From Spirochaetales bacterium (GTDB lineage Bacteria > Spirochaetota > Spirochaetia > ARS1246): 8,414 nucleotides of DNA. The notes beneath the pieces were generated by a model that was given only the letters and a program-made list of their open reading frames with translations, did not search any database and was not told where the DNA came from. The stretch is from positions 1-8,414 of the forward strand of contig JABGPX010000280.1 of the NCBI GenBank assembly GCA_018644745.1. The letters are read 5' to 3'. This document shows, in pieces, positions 1-5,516 of the stretch (its first letter is position 1; each line of letters opens with the position of its first letter). A program made the translations under genes and the position numbers.

Positions 1-54
1 CAACGCACCTTCAGCAAAGCGCTCGGTTCTTTTGTCACGATAGCTCCGGATCAT
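1..54 (-). CDS. higB: HigB-like toxin, N-terminal 18 residues only (cut by window edge)
   Basis: The minus strand from position 54 reads MIRSYRDKRTERFAEGAL and runs off the left edge without a stop. The opening MI-[RK]-S-[FY]-R-x-K-x-[TL]-E-[RK]-F is the usual start of HigB toxins, RelE-superfamily mRNA interferases that cleave translated mRNA and are neutralised by HigA. In this family the toxin gene normally precedes higA, so an antitoxin with a helix-turn-helix is expected just beyond the left edge. No Shine-Dalgarno sequence lies before the ATG, but a good promoter ends 5 nt upstream of it, suggesting a leaderless message. Only 18 codons are visible, so the assignment rests on the N-terminal signature alone and intactness cannot be judged. 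Confidence 0.62.
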   Translation of the reverse strand, partial: MIRSYRDKRTERFAEGAL

Positions 55-59
55 GTTTA

Positions 60-88
60 AAAATACCAACCTGTACGCAGTACGTCAA
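60..88 (-). promoter_or_regulatory. Promoter of the HigB-like gene with a short palindromic operator candidate
   Basis: On the minus strand, TTGACG (88-83) and TATTTT (65-60) are separated by 17 bp. This is a near-consensus sigma-70 promoter aimed at the HigB-like start codon at 54. Between the boxes, 73-83 reads GTAC-GCA-GTAC, a short inverted repeat in the position where HigA-type repressors commonly bind. The -10 box ends 5 nt before the ATG, so transcription would begin at or next to the start codon. The promoter is seen directly; operator function is inferred. Confidence 0.6.
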
Positions 89-94
89 GCGTAT

Positions 95-424
95 CAGTTG
101 GTGTCATCTATCCCGAGCCTTACCAGGATTTCGTCGATCTCGTTCTCATAGCGTCGTAACGTACGAATTTGTGCGTCGCCGTAACCTGCATATAGCTAAC
201 TTCGTTTTCGGCGTAGACACCACTTCGCCACCTCATCCCCCGGTTGTGACCCGGGCGTTTCACGCTCGCGTAGTCGCATACGGTCGTCATCATATCGAGC
301 CCGGTTTGATTCAGGTCTGAAACTGTTGTTTGGCGTATCTCGGGCGAAGCCGCCGGATCGGCGATGAGAAGCGGTATCCGCGCCGGCTCCTGTCTCCACC
401 AGTCAGGACTGTCTTCTCAACACT
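95..424. other. Stretch without a recognisable gene
   Basis: No convincing gene is visible between the HigB promoter and the repeats before the AAA gene. The longest open stretch is on the minus strand: a 67-codon frame at 399-196 ends in TAG and continues in the same frame for about 33 more codons to TGA at 96-94. Its lower part (GDAQIRTLRRYENEIDEIL and so on) looks protein-like, with alternating charged and hydrophobic residues. Its upper part is rich in Arg, Gly and Ser and resembles nothing I know. It could be the remnant of a gene with one nonsense mutation, or chance. There is no ribosome-binding site and no recognised motif. Confidence 0.4.
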
Positions 425-503
425 CTTGTAAAATATGCAGGAATCGCAAGTTAAACCTTGTAAAACCTGCATATATCAAGATATCCACCTTGAATTTTCT
501 GCA
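425..503 (+). repeat. Three direct repeats, 32-bp period, upstream of the AAA ATPase gene
   Basis: The motif CTTGTAAAANNTGCA occurs at 425, 457 and, in weaker form (CTTGAATTTTCTGCA), at 489. Start-to-start distances are exactly 32 bp both times, and CTTG and TGCA keep the same offset (positions 1-4 and 12-15) in all three copies. The intervening 17 bp are not conserved. In addition, ATATGCAGG at 433-441 and CCTGCATAT at 466-474 are perfect inverted copies. The third copy overlaps the AAAGG (505-509) ahead of the AAA start codon. Thirty-two bp is three helical turns, so the copies face the same side of the DNA. This suggests an operator array for cooperative binding; the binding protein is unknown. 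Confidence 0.6.
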
Positions 504-524
504 CAAAGGTAATATTATGGAATC

Positions 525-1829
525 ATGCAAAGGGCAATTGATAAAGACCTGCTTGACTGGAAGGAAAAAAGACATAGAAAGCCGCTTATCCTGCGCGGCG
601 CCCGTCAGGTTGGGAAGACGACGGCCATCAAGGCCCTTGGAGACCGCTTTTCCAATGTTGTCGAATTGAACTTCGAGGAAAACACAGAGTTTAATTCATT
701 TTTTGACGAGAACATCAATCCTGAGAAAATAGTCACCGATCTGGAAAACTACCTGGGAACATCAATTCAAGCCGGAGAGACACTACTGTTCTTTGATGAA
801 ATTCAGTATTGTCCCAGAGCTCTGCTTTCTCTGCGATATTTTTATGAGAAAACTCCAGACCTTCATGTAATTGCCGCCGGATCCCTTATAGAGTTCGAAC
901 TAGAAAGAATTTCATTCCCTGTCGGGCGGGTGGAGTTCTACTACATGTATCCGCTTAACTATGCAGAGTTCGTTACTGCGCTGGGAAAAGAAAGGCTTCT
1001 ATCATATCAAGCCACGGGTGAAGAGATCCCAAAAGCGATTCATAGCGAATTGGCGAATCTGCTGCGTGATTACACAATAATCGGTGGTATGCCCGAGGTA
1101 GTCAGGGAATACATAGAGAATAGGGATTTCAACGAATGCCAGAATATTCAGTCATCAATTATCGAAACCTTTATTGACGACTTCCCTAAATATACCAAGA
1201 GAATCAATGTCAAATACATTTCAACTGTTTTCAATGCCGTTCCGCTGCAATTAGGGAGAAAGCTGAAATACACAAACGTTTCCGCCCTCTATCAGTCACG
1301 AGAGCTAGGACAGGCGCTGGAGCTTCTTGAAAAAGCAGGTCTGGTCAACAGGATTTATCACTCCAGCGCCAATGGAATACCACTTGAAGCTGAGAAGAAT
1401 ACCAGAAGATTCAAGGCCATTTTTTTCGACACCGGCCTGGCTTTAAGATTACTAAGAATACCAGTGAAAGATATGATTCTTAATAACGACATAACGCTCA
1501 TTAATGAAGGCGCGATTGCGGAACAGCTTGCAGGCCAGGAAATACAATCATACACCCCAATAAGGGAAAAACCAAAACTTTACTACTGGCATCGGGAAGC
1601 TAAATCCAGCAATGCAGAAGTTGATTACGTAATTGAGCAAGATAACGCGATCATCCCTATTGAGGTAAAGTCCGGTCTTGGCGGGACTCTAAGAAGCTTG
1701 CATATGTTTATAGAGGAAAAAAAATCCGAATTTGGTATCTGCCTCACTCAAAAAAAATATTCTGAATATAACCACATTCAATTTATGCCTTTGCATTCTA
1801 TAGGGCGGATTTTCAACTCCGGCGCTTAG
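525..1829 (+). CDS. AAA ATPase with DUF4143 C-terminal region (AAA_14 family)
   Basis: The 434-residue protein is complete and has the usual length of the widespread AAA_14/DUF4143 family. Walker A is GARQVGKT (25-32), Walker B is FFDEIQ (89-94), and a sensor-like AAGS lies at 117-120. The C-terminal part carries E-V-D (365-367) followed by IEVK (379-382), the D-x(12)-E-x-K pattern of PD-(D/E)XK nuclease-like folds. The biological role of the family is not established; nucleic-acid-linked or mobile-element functions are often suspected. The ATG at 525 is chosen because the frame opens there. An alternative ATG at 517 is in another frame, though AAAGG (505-509) is better spaced to it. The stop overlaps the stop of the convergent sulfotransferase gene by 3 bases, and no terminator separates them. 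Two runs of eight A (1717-1724, 1750-1757) lie in frame. Confidence 0.9.
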   Translation: MQRAIDKDLLDWKEKRHRKPLILRGARQVGKTTAIKALGDRFSNVVELNFEENTEFNSFFDENINPEKIVTDLENYLGTSIQAGETLLFFDEIQYCPRALLSLRYFYEKTPDLHVIAAGSLIEFELERISFPVGRVEFYYMYPLNYAEFVTALGKERLLSYQATGEEIPKAIHSELANLLRDYTIIGGMPEVVREYIENRDFNECQNIQSSIIETFIDDFPKYTKRINVKYISTVFNAVPLQLGRKLKYTNVSALYQSRELGQALELLEKAGLVNRIYHSSANGIPLEAEKNTRRFKAIFFDTGLALRLLRIPVKDMILNNDITLINEGAIAEQLAGQEIQSYTPIREKPKLYYWHREAKSSNAEVDYVIEQDNAIIPIEVKSGLGGTLRSLHMFIEEKKSEFGICLTQKKYSEYNHIQFMPLHSIGRIFNSGA

Positions 1830-2834
1830 TCGCCATCCACACGCCGGGCTTTCGCTTTTCTACTCCTGTTGGAGACCGCGGCCAAATTTTCTGCCGCCGC
1901 CAGAATATTTCCATTACCGGAATGAAGACTTTTTTCAATTTCGGCGCGTAGTTTTTCAAAAGCAGGCCCGTCATGCTCTTTTATGAAGTTGCCGATAGCA
2001 CGGATTCGCCGCCTCGTTAAGCCGGCATACTCATGCCAATAATCGTCAGGATTCGGAGACGCGGAATAAAACAGCTTTCCGTCTGACCGTCCGACATACC
2101 GCTGGGCCACGTATGAGTTCACCTCTGCGAACTTTGTCAGCAATGCGCGCCGCTGCCCCGGCCGCATCGCCATCCGGCACGAGTCGCCGCCATAGACGTC
2201 TGAATAAGCCTGTAAAGCATTATCCAGGATGTTATCCGCGATTTCTAGACAATTCGCCAATCGCATGAATTCAAGTGCGTCGTCACAATAAGAAACGTTG
2301 ATATTGCCATGAGGCAGAACGAAGGCTTCATCCATTTCAATGCCAAAGCAATGATGCAGGAAATCAGAAAAGATGGTTTCAGCATACCACTGCTCGCTCT
2401 CATAAGGCCTGACGATAAGGTTTGCATCGCCGAAAGCACGGCCCCAATCGGCCAGCAGCCGGTCAAAGAAAAGATCGTGCAGTTGCCCCGGGTCGTGGAG
2501 GATATCGGCGATCTTCGCGGAACCGACAAGCTCAGCCAGGCGCTTTATGCGATCCCCCCTAAGGTAGAATCCGAACAGCTCGGATGACAACAACAGGTGC
2601 TTGTGCTCGGCGTTTTGAAGCTGTTTAAGGTTTTTTTTCTCCAGCCTCTTCGTCCCTGCCGTCGCGCAGCAGAACCGCCACGTCGCCACCATTGCCCGAA
2701 GACACTCGGTTGTTGTCAAAAGAGTGAGCAGGATAGGTAATGCCGTGCTCTTGCAGCACATGGGCATTCGTTTTAAAAAAGAACTGCAGCGCACTGGAAC
2801 CGGTTTTAGAAAGTCCTATATGAAGGTACAACAT
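1826..2834 (-). pseudogene. Sulfotransferase-like protein, split by a frameshift in an A8 tract
   Basis: Two minus-strand frames form one protein of about 335 residues. The first (2834-2625, 69 codons) begins MLYLHIGLSKTGSSALQ, matching the HIG-x-x-KTG-[ST]-[ST] loop with which bacterial sulfotransferases bind the 5'-phosphosulfate of PAPS. It continues with FFFKTN and HGITYP, then ends just after an A-run. The second continues to 1826 with LIVRPYESEQWYAETIF, resembling the R-x(n)-S/E-W-x-x-S-x-Y segment around the PAPS 3'-phosphate site. The frames meet at eight A (2638-2631); seven would restore one continuous frame. The gene is therefore a frameshift mutant, a phase-variable or slippage-expressed gene, or a sequencing error. 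The substrate is unknown; relatives modify polysaccharides or small molecules. The start is the first ATG after an in-frame TAG, with no clear ribosome site. It follows the GntR gene by 55 bp on the same strand. Confidence 0.75.
2631..2638 (-). repeat. Homopolymer A8 (T8 on plus strand) at the sulfotransferase frame break
   Basis: Eight consecutive T on the plus strand, read as A8 in the gene. Removing one base joins the upstream frame (…EEAGEK) directly to the downstream frame (NLKQLQNAEHK…) with no residue lost. Such tracts are prone to slipped-strand mispairing in replication and to RNA-polymerase slippage. Confidence 0.85.
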
Positions 2835-2889
2835 GTCGTCTGGTCTGACATGCTACCTGTGGCGAGCAGCCGCGTCAAGAAGCGGGCGT

Positions 2890-3603
2890 CTATGAGCTGT
2901 TTTTCTGCGCGGCAAATATAATAGAAGCGGTCACCTCCATGCTCTTCTGCACTGCCCGTACCGCCTCTTTTGGATTTCGGTTGCGGATCGCCTCGTACAC
3001 CGGTCGGTGGGAGGGAGTGGCCTCCGCGAAGGTGTCGCCTATCTCCACATAGACCTGCAGGCTGCCGAGGTACTCCTTCCACATACCCATGAGAACCTCA
3101 CCGATGCGCGGAAGCAGCGCGTTTCCCGAGGCCGCGTAAATCGCGCTGTGGAACTCGACATCGTCCTCATCGCCGCTGCGGTCCTGCTCGAACCGCTCCT
3201 CAATTTTCAATAGGGCGGCACCGATTCGCTCGATCTGTTCGTCCGTCGCGTTTTTAGCCGCAAGCTCGGCCGCCATACTCTCCATGTGTTTGCGAACCTC
3301 TATAACCTCCAGCGCAGTTACTTTCTCGCCCATGAGTTGGATGAAATACTCATGCGCCGCCCGGGAACCCGCGGCGTCCGCTACAAAGATCCCCTTTCCC
3401 GCGGCAACCCGGACAATCCCGAGGGCCTCGAGGGCGCGGAGGGATTCGCGGAGCGACGATCGGCCTACGCCAAGCTGTTCACCGAGTTCCCGTTCGGAAG
3501 GTAGCTTGTCGCCTTCCCCCAACCCGTTCTCATCGATGTAGCTGCGAACACTTTTCTCCACCTCGGCCTGCAGCCGGACGCGTTTTATCTTATCTAATCC
3601 CAT
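2890..3603 (-). CDS. FadR-subfamily GntR transcriptional regulator
   Basis: This complete 237-residue regulator has the normal FadR-type length. Residues 8-74 form the GntR winged helix-turn-helix: LPSERELGEQLGVGRSSLRE (34-53), then ALEALGIVRV and the wing GKGIFV (69-74). Residues from about 90 on are the alpha-helical FCD ligand-binding domain, with D148 and H152 in the D-x-x-FH-x-AI-x-x-ASGN signature and H199 further on. These positions often bind a metal that helps hold a carboxylate ligand. The protein is expected to repress an operon for uptake or breakdown of a small organic acid or amino acid. AGGAG lies 5 nt before the ATG. A promoter and inverted repeats lie upstream, overlapping a divergent promoter, so self-regulation is likely. 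The nearby decayed oxidase, peptidase and lyase fragments are plausible former targets, but that link is inference. Confidence 0.92.
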   Translation of the reverse strand: MGLDKIKRVRLQAEVEKSVRSYIDENGLGEGDKLPSERELGEQLGVGRSSLRESLRALEALGIVRVAAGKGIFVADAAGSRAAHEYFIQLMGEKVTALEVIEVRKHMESMAAELAAKNATDEQIERIGAALLKIEERFEQDRSGDEDDVEFHSAIYAASGNALLPRIGEVLMGMWKEYLGSLQVYVEIGDTFAEATPSHRPVYEAIRNRNPKEAVRAVQKSMEVTASIIFAAQKNSS

Positions 3604-3680
3604 GTCTGCTCCTGTTGCTATCAGGGATTCTATATCCCACCCTTATCAAACACTATTACCAGCGGCAAATCATCCGATAT

Positions 3681-3709
3681 ATTCTACCGCACACTTTTGG
3701 TAACAACAA
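3681..3709 (-). promoter_or_regulatory. Promoter of the GntR regulator gene
   Basis: On the minus strand, TTGTTG (3709-3704) and TAGAAT (3686-3681) are spaced by 17 bp and point at the GntR start at 3603, giving a leader of about 70 nt with AGGAG near its end. The -35 box lies inside the GGTAA/TTACC inverted repeat, which suits repression by the gene's own product. Confidence 0.5.
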
Positions 3710-3714
3710 TTACC
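3699..3714. promoter_or_regulatory. Inverted repeat between divergent promoters, candidate GntR operator
   Basis: GGTAA (3699-3703) and TTACC (3710-3714) are perfect inverted copies separated by 6 bp. The repeat covers the -35 box of the leftward GntR promoter and ends one base before the -35 box of the rightward promoter. One protein bound here could control both. It is looser than the common FadR-family site (TNGT-N-AC type), so binding by this regulator is a guess. Confidence 0.4.
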
Positions 3715-3715
3715 C

Positions 3716-3744
3716 TTGACAGCAGGTGGAAGGCATGCTATAAC
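3716..3744 (+). promoter_or_regulatory. Strong rightward promoter without a gene of its own
   Basis: TTGACA (3716-3721) and TATAAC (3739-3744) with a 17-bp spacer make a near-perfect sigma-70 promoter. The predicted transcript starts near 3751 and immediately crosses CAGT-N5-ACTG (3754-3766), a position typical for a repressor site. AAGGA at 3796-3800 looks like a ribosome site, but the codons after it read GTAG and TTAG and no start codon follows. The next real gene, AbiEi, begins 265 bp later and has its own promoter. Confidence 0.6.
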
Positions 3745-3753
3745 ACATCAGAC

Positions 3754-3819
3754 CAGTAGACAACTGACACGTCTTTATCATAACACTTTCACAATAAGGA
3801 CGCAAGTAGTTAGCCAACT
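3754..3819 (+). promoter_or_regulatory. Leader with two short inverted repeats and an orphan Shine-Dalgarno site
   Basis: CAGT-N5-ACTG at 3754-3766 and AGTT-N4-AACT at 3808-3819 are embedded in similar sequence (GTAGACAACTGA and GTAGTTAGCCAACTGA). They may be two versions of one binding site. Between them lies AAGGA (3796-3800) with no usable start codon behind it. After a GC-rich segment comes T6 (3841-3846), but only a 3-4 bp stem can be drawn ahead of it, so I do not call a terminator. Confidence 0.35.
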
Positions 3820-3846
3820 GATCGGCTCGCCCTGTGCGGCTTTTTT

Positions 3847-4025
3847 AAAAAGGTAGGGTAGGGTGATTTACTTCCGGCCTGTCTAGGTCAGGGACACGGT
3901 TAGCGTCAAGGTGCCGTCGGCTAAAGAGATGGCGCCTGGAAGGCTTTTACTAGTCGTTGGGCGCCTGCGGACGGATCTGGTAAAACTCACAGATCGTTTT
4001 GGCGCGTATCAAAACGTAATGCATT
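3847..4025. other. Spacer before AbiE containing two adjacent hairpin-forming repeats
   Basis: No gene is recognised. A frame of 51 codons is open on the plus strand from 3887 to the TAG at 4040-4042, but it has no ribosome site, no motif and no plausible start, and I treat it as chance or a scrap. Two perfect inverted repeats stand side by side near the end: GATCTG/CAGATC (3974-3979, 3990-3995, 10-nt loop, followed by GTTTT) and CGTTTTG/CAAAACG (3995-4001, 4010-4016, 8-nt loop). They share base 3995, so the two hairpins compete. A weak terminator shielding AbiE from upstream transcription is one reading. Confidence 0.4.
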
Positions 4026-4058
4026 TTTATTGCAATAAATAGACATTTATGTCATAAT
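4026..4058 (+). promoter_or_regulatory. AbiE promoter region with two inverted repeats (autoregulatory operator candidate)
   Basis: A perfect 14-bp palindrome TTTATTGCAATAAA (4026-4039) is followed two bases later by GACAT-TT-ATGTC (4042-4053), with centres 15 bp apart. AbiEi antitoxins of type IV systems are known to repress their own operon by cooperative binding to two inverted repeats in the promoter, and this arrangement fits. CATAAT (4053-4058) is a plausible -10 box, with TTGCAA (4031-4036) 16 bp upstream as a weak -35. The -10 box ends 6 nt before the ATG and no Shine-Dalgarno is present, so the message is probably leaderless. Confidence 0.6.
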
Positions 4059-4064
4059 ATTGCT

Positions 4065-4709
4065 ATGAAATTCGAGCGACTGTTTGAAATTGTGATGCCT
4101 GTTGGGCTCTTTCGTACCGGACAAATTTTGGCCGGGCAGCGTTCCCCCGCGGACGTGCGTCGTCAACTGGATCGGTGGGTAAAAAGCGGACACCTGCTAC
4201 AACTACGTAGGAGTGTATATATGCTTAACAAACCATATATGGAATCCGCGGCGCACCCATTTGCCATCGCGAATGCAATGAAAAAGGCGTCCTACGTCAG
4301 TCTACATTCTGCCCTCGCGCATTACGGCATGATCCCGGAATATGTACCAGTTACCACAAGCATAACGACCGGACGCCCAGAAGAGGTAGAAACTTCGGTC
4401 GGTCGATTTCAATTCCGGCATGTCGCTCCGCGCCTTTTTTTTGGTTTCAAGGAAATCGAGATTTCAACGGGACAACATGCTTTACTTGCCACGCCGCAGA
4501 AAGCTGTCGTTGACCTCCTGTATCTGACCCCATACAGCGACGAAGCCGAGTATCTTCGCGAGCTTCGTTTAGGAAAACCCAATAACTTTGACCTTGAGAA
4601 ACTTCGTGAAACGAGTCATGGCTGCGGCTCAGCAAAGGTAGATCGCGCAATCGAGCGGCTCATAGAATTGTGGAGGGAGGAAGTCGACAATGAAACCTCT
4701 GTTAATTGA
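4065..4709 (+). CDS. abiEi: AbiEi antitoxin / transcriptional regulator of a type IV toxin-antitoxin phage-resistance system
   Basis: The complete 214-residue protein starts with a winged-helix region (about 14-54: GLFRTGQIL, then VRRQLDRWVKSGHLLQLRR, then VYML). The family core follows at 76-104: SYVSLHSALAHYGMIPE and TTSITTGR, close to the usual [AS]Y[IV]SLxSAL-x-x-[HY]G-x-IPE. In known AbiE systems this protein represses the operon and counteracts the AbiEii nucleotidyltransferase without binding it. The C-terminus overlaps the abiEii start by 20 bp, as is common for this pair, implying translational coupling. ATG 4065 is the first start of the frame. There is no ribosome site before it, but a -10 box is immediately upstream, indicating leaderless translation. 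It looks intact and functional, unlike its right-hand neighbours. Confidence 0.88.
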   Translation: MKFERLFEIVMPVGLFRTGQILAGQRSPADVRRQLDRWVKSGHLLQLRRSVYMLNKPYMESAAHPFAIANAMKKASYVSLHSALAHYGMIPEYVPVTTSITTGRPEEVETSVGRFQFRHVAPRLFFGFKEIEISTGQHALLATPQKAVVDLLYLTPYSDEAEYLRELRLGKPNNFDLEKLRETSHGCGSAKVDRAIERLIELWREEVDNETSVN

Positions 4710-5514
4710 AGCTCTTCGATCCGAGCCTGATGATTTTCGCCGGCGCAACAAAGTGAGGGAATACCTTCAAGCCCGAATTCTTCAATCGCTTCAAGACTAC
4801 GGCGCATTCACGAACTGGGCGTTTCTCGGCGGAACTGCGCTACGGTTCCTGTTCAATCTCCCTCGCTATTCGGAAGATCTCGATTTCTCTCTTGTCTCAC
4901 ACAAAAGCGAGACCCGATTTGCCGAGCTATTGAGCCGGGTACAATCCGATCTTCGCGGAGAAGCTTACGACACGCATGTAATCACCCGCGACCAATCCTC
5001 AGTAAAATCCGCATTATTCAAGTTCCGTGGGCTGTTGCACGAGCTCGGCCTCTCACCGCACCGAGAGGAAGTACTCTCGGTAAAAGTGGAGATCGATACC
5101 AATCCCCCCAGTGGGGCTATCACGGAAACCCATATTGTGCGTCGATTTGTGATGCTGAATCTCCTGCATCACGATCGCTCAACCCTGTTAGCCGGAAAGC
5201 TGAACGCCATCATGACCCGTAAATATACAAAGGGACGAGATTTATATGATTTGGCATGGTATCTCGCGGATCCTGATTGGCCGCTTCCTAACTTCCTTCA
5301 ATTGAACAACGCTCTCGGACAGACTGGCTGGGAAGGATCAGAGGTTACACAGGATAATTGGCGCCTCATGGTAAAACGCAAGCTCGAGACCATTGACTGG
5401 ACTCAGGCATTGCAGGATGTTTCGCCTTTCTTGGAACGAAAACAGGACACGGCCTTTATATCGAAGGAAACTCTATTTCGTCTTCTGACTGACGAGGGCG
5501 ATATGCCCACATGA
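4690..5514 (+). CDS. abiEii: AbiEii nucleotidyltransferase toxin
   Basis: The 274-residue protein is complete. It has the nucleotidyltransferase signature FLGGTALRFL (45-54) followed by R-Y-SEDLDFS (59-67), with D63 and D65 as the expected metal-binding carboxylates. KVEID (132-136) supplies a likely third acidic residue. GKLNAIMTR (169-177) and GRDLYDLAWYL (182-192) match the later conserved K and R-D-x-x-D motifs of the AbiEii/MenT group. Related toxins add nucleotides to tRNA or similar acceptors and halt growth, protecting the population from phage; the target here is unknown. Translation starts inside abiEi with GGAGG (4676-4680) 9 nt ahead of the ATG, far stronger than the leaderless antitoxin start. 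The stop lies 2 bp from the end of the truncated lyase on the opposite strand, with no terminator between them. Confidence 0.9.
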   Translation: MKPLLIEALRSEPDDFRRRNKVREYLQARILQSLQDYGAFTNWAFLGGTALRFLFNLPRYSEDLDFSLVSHKSETRFAELLSRVQSDLRGEAYDTHVITRDQSSVKSALFKFRGLLHELGLSPHREEVLSVKVEIDTNPPSGAITETHIVRRFVMLNLLHHDRSTLLAGKLNAIMTRKYTKGRDLYDLAWYLADPDWPLPNFLQLNNALGQTGWEGSEVTQDNWRLMVKRKLETIDWTQALQDVSPFLERKQDTAFISKETLFRLLTDEGDMPT

Positions 5515-5516
5515 TA

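Noticed and set aside
425..503. Evenly spaced repeats resembling a minimal CRISPR array
   Set aside because: The conserved part is only about 15 bp, degenerate in the third copy, with 17-bp gaps and no cas genes. An operator array fits better.
364..669. 101-codon plus-strand frame leading into the AAA gene
   Set aside because: It overlaps the operator repeats and the AAA start in a different frame, and its translation resembles no protein. The Walker A motif lies in the other frame.
1717..1757. Two A8 tracts in the AAA gene as phase-variation sites
   Set aside because: The reading frame is intact across both and the family motifs before and after are in frame, so there is no sign of switching here.
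2245..2587. Medium-length frames on both strands inside the sulfotransferase
   Set aside because: They overlap a frame with recognisable sulfotransferase motifs and carry no motif or start signal of their own.
3820..3846. GC-rich segment plus T6 as a terminator of a small RNA
   Set aside because: Only a 3-4 bp stem can be drawn before the T-run, too weak to call.
3852..3865. GGTAGGGTAGGG, telomere-like or G-quadruplex-like
   Set aside because: Only three G-runs of two to three bases; too short to mean anything on its own.
3887..4042. 51-codon open frame before AbiE
   Set aside because: No ribosome site, no recognisable motif, and it ends inside the AbiE operator. Length is within chance expectation.
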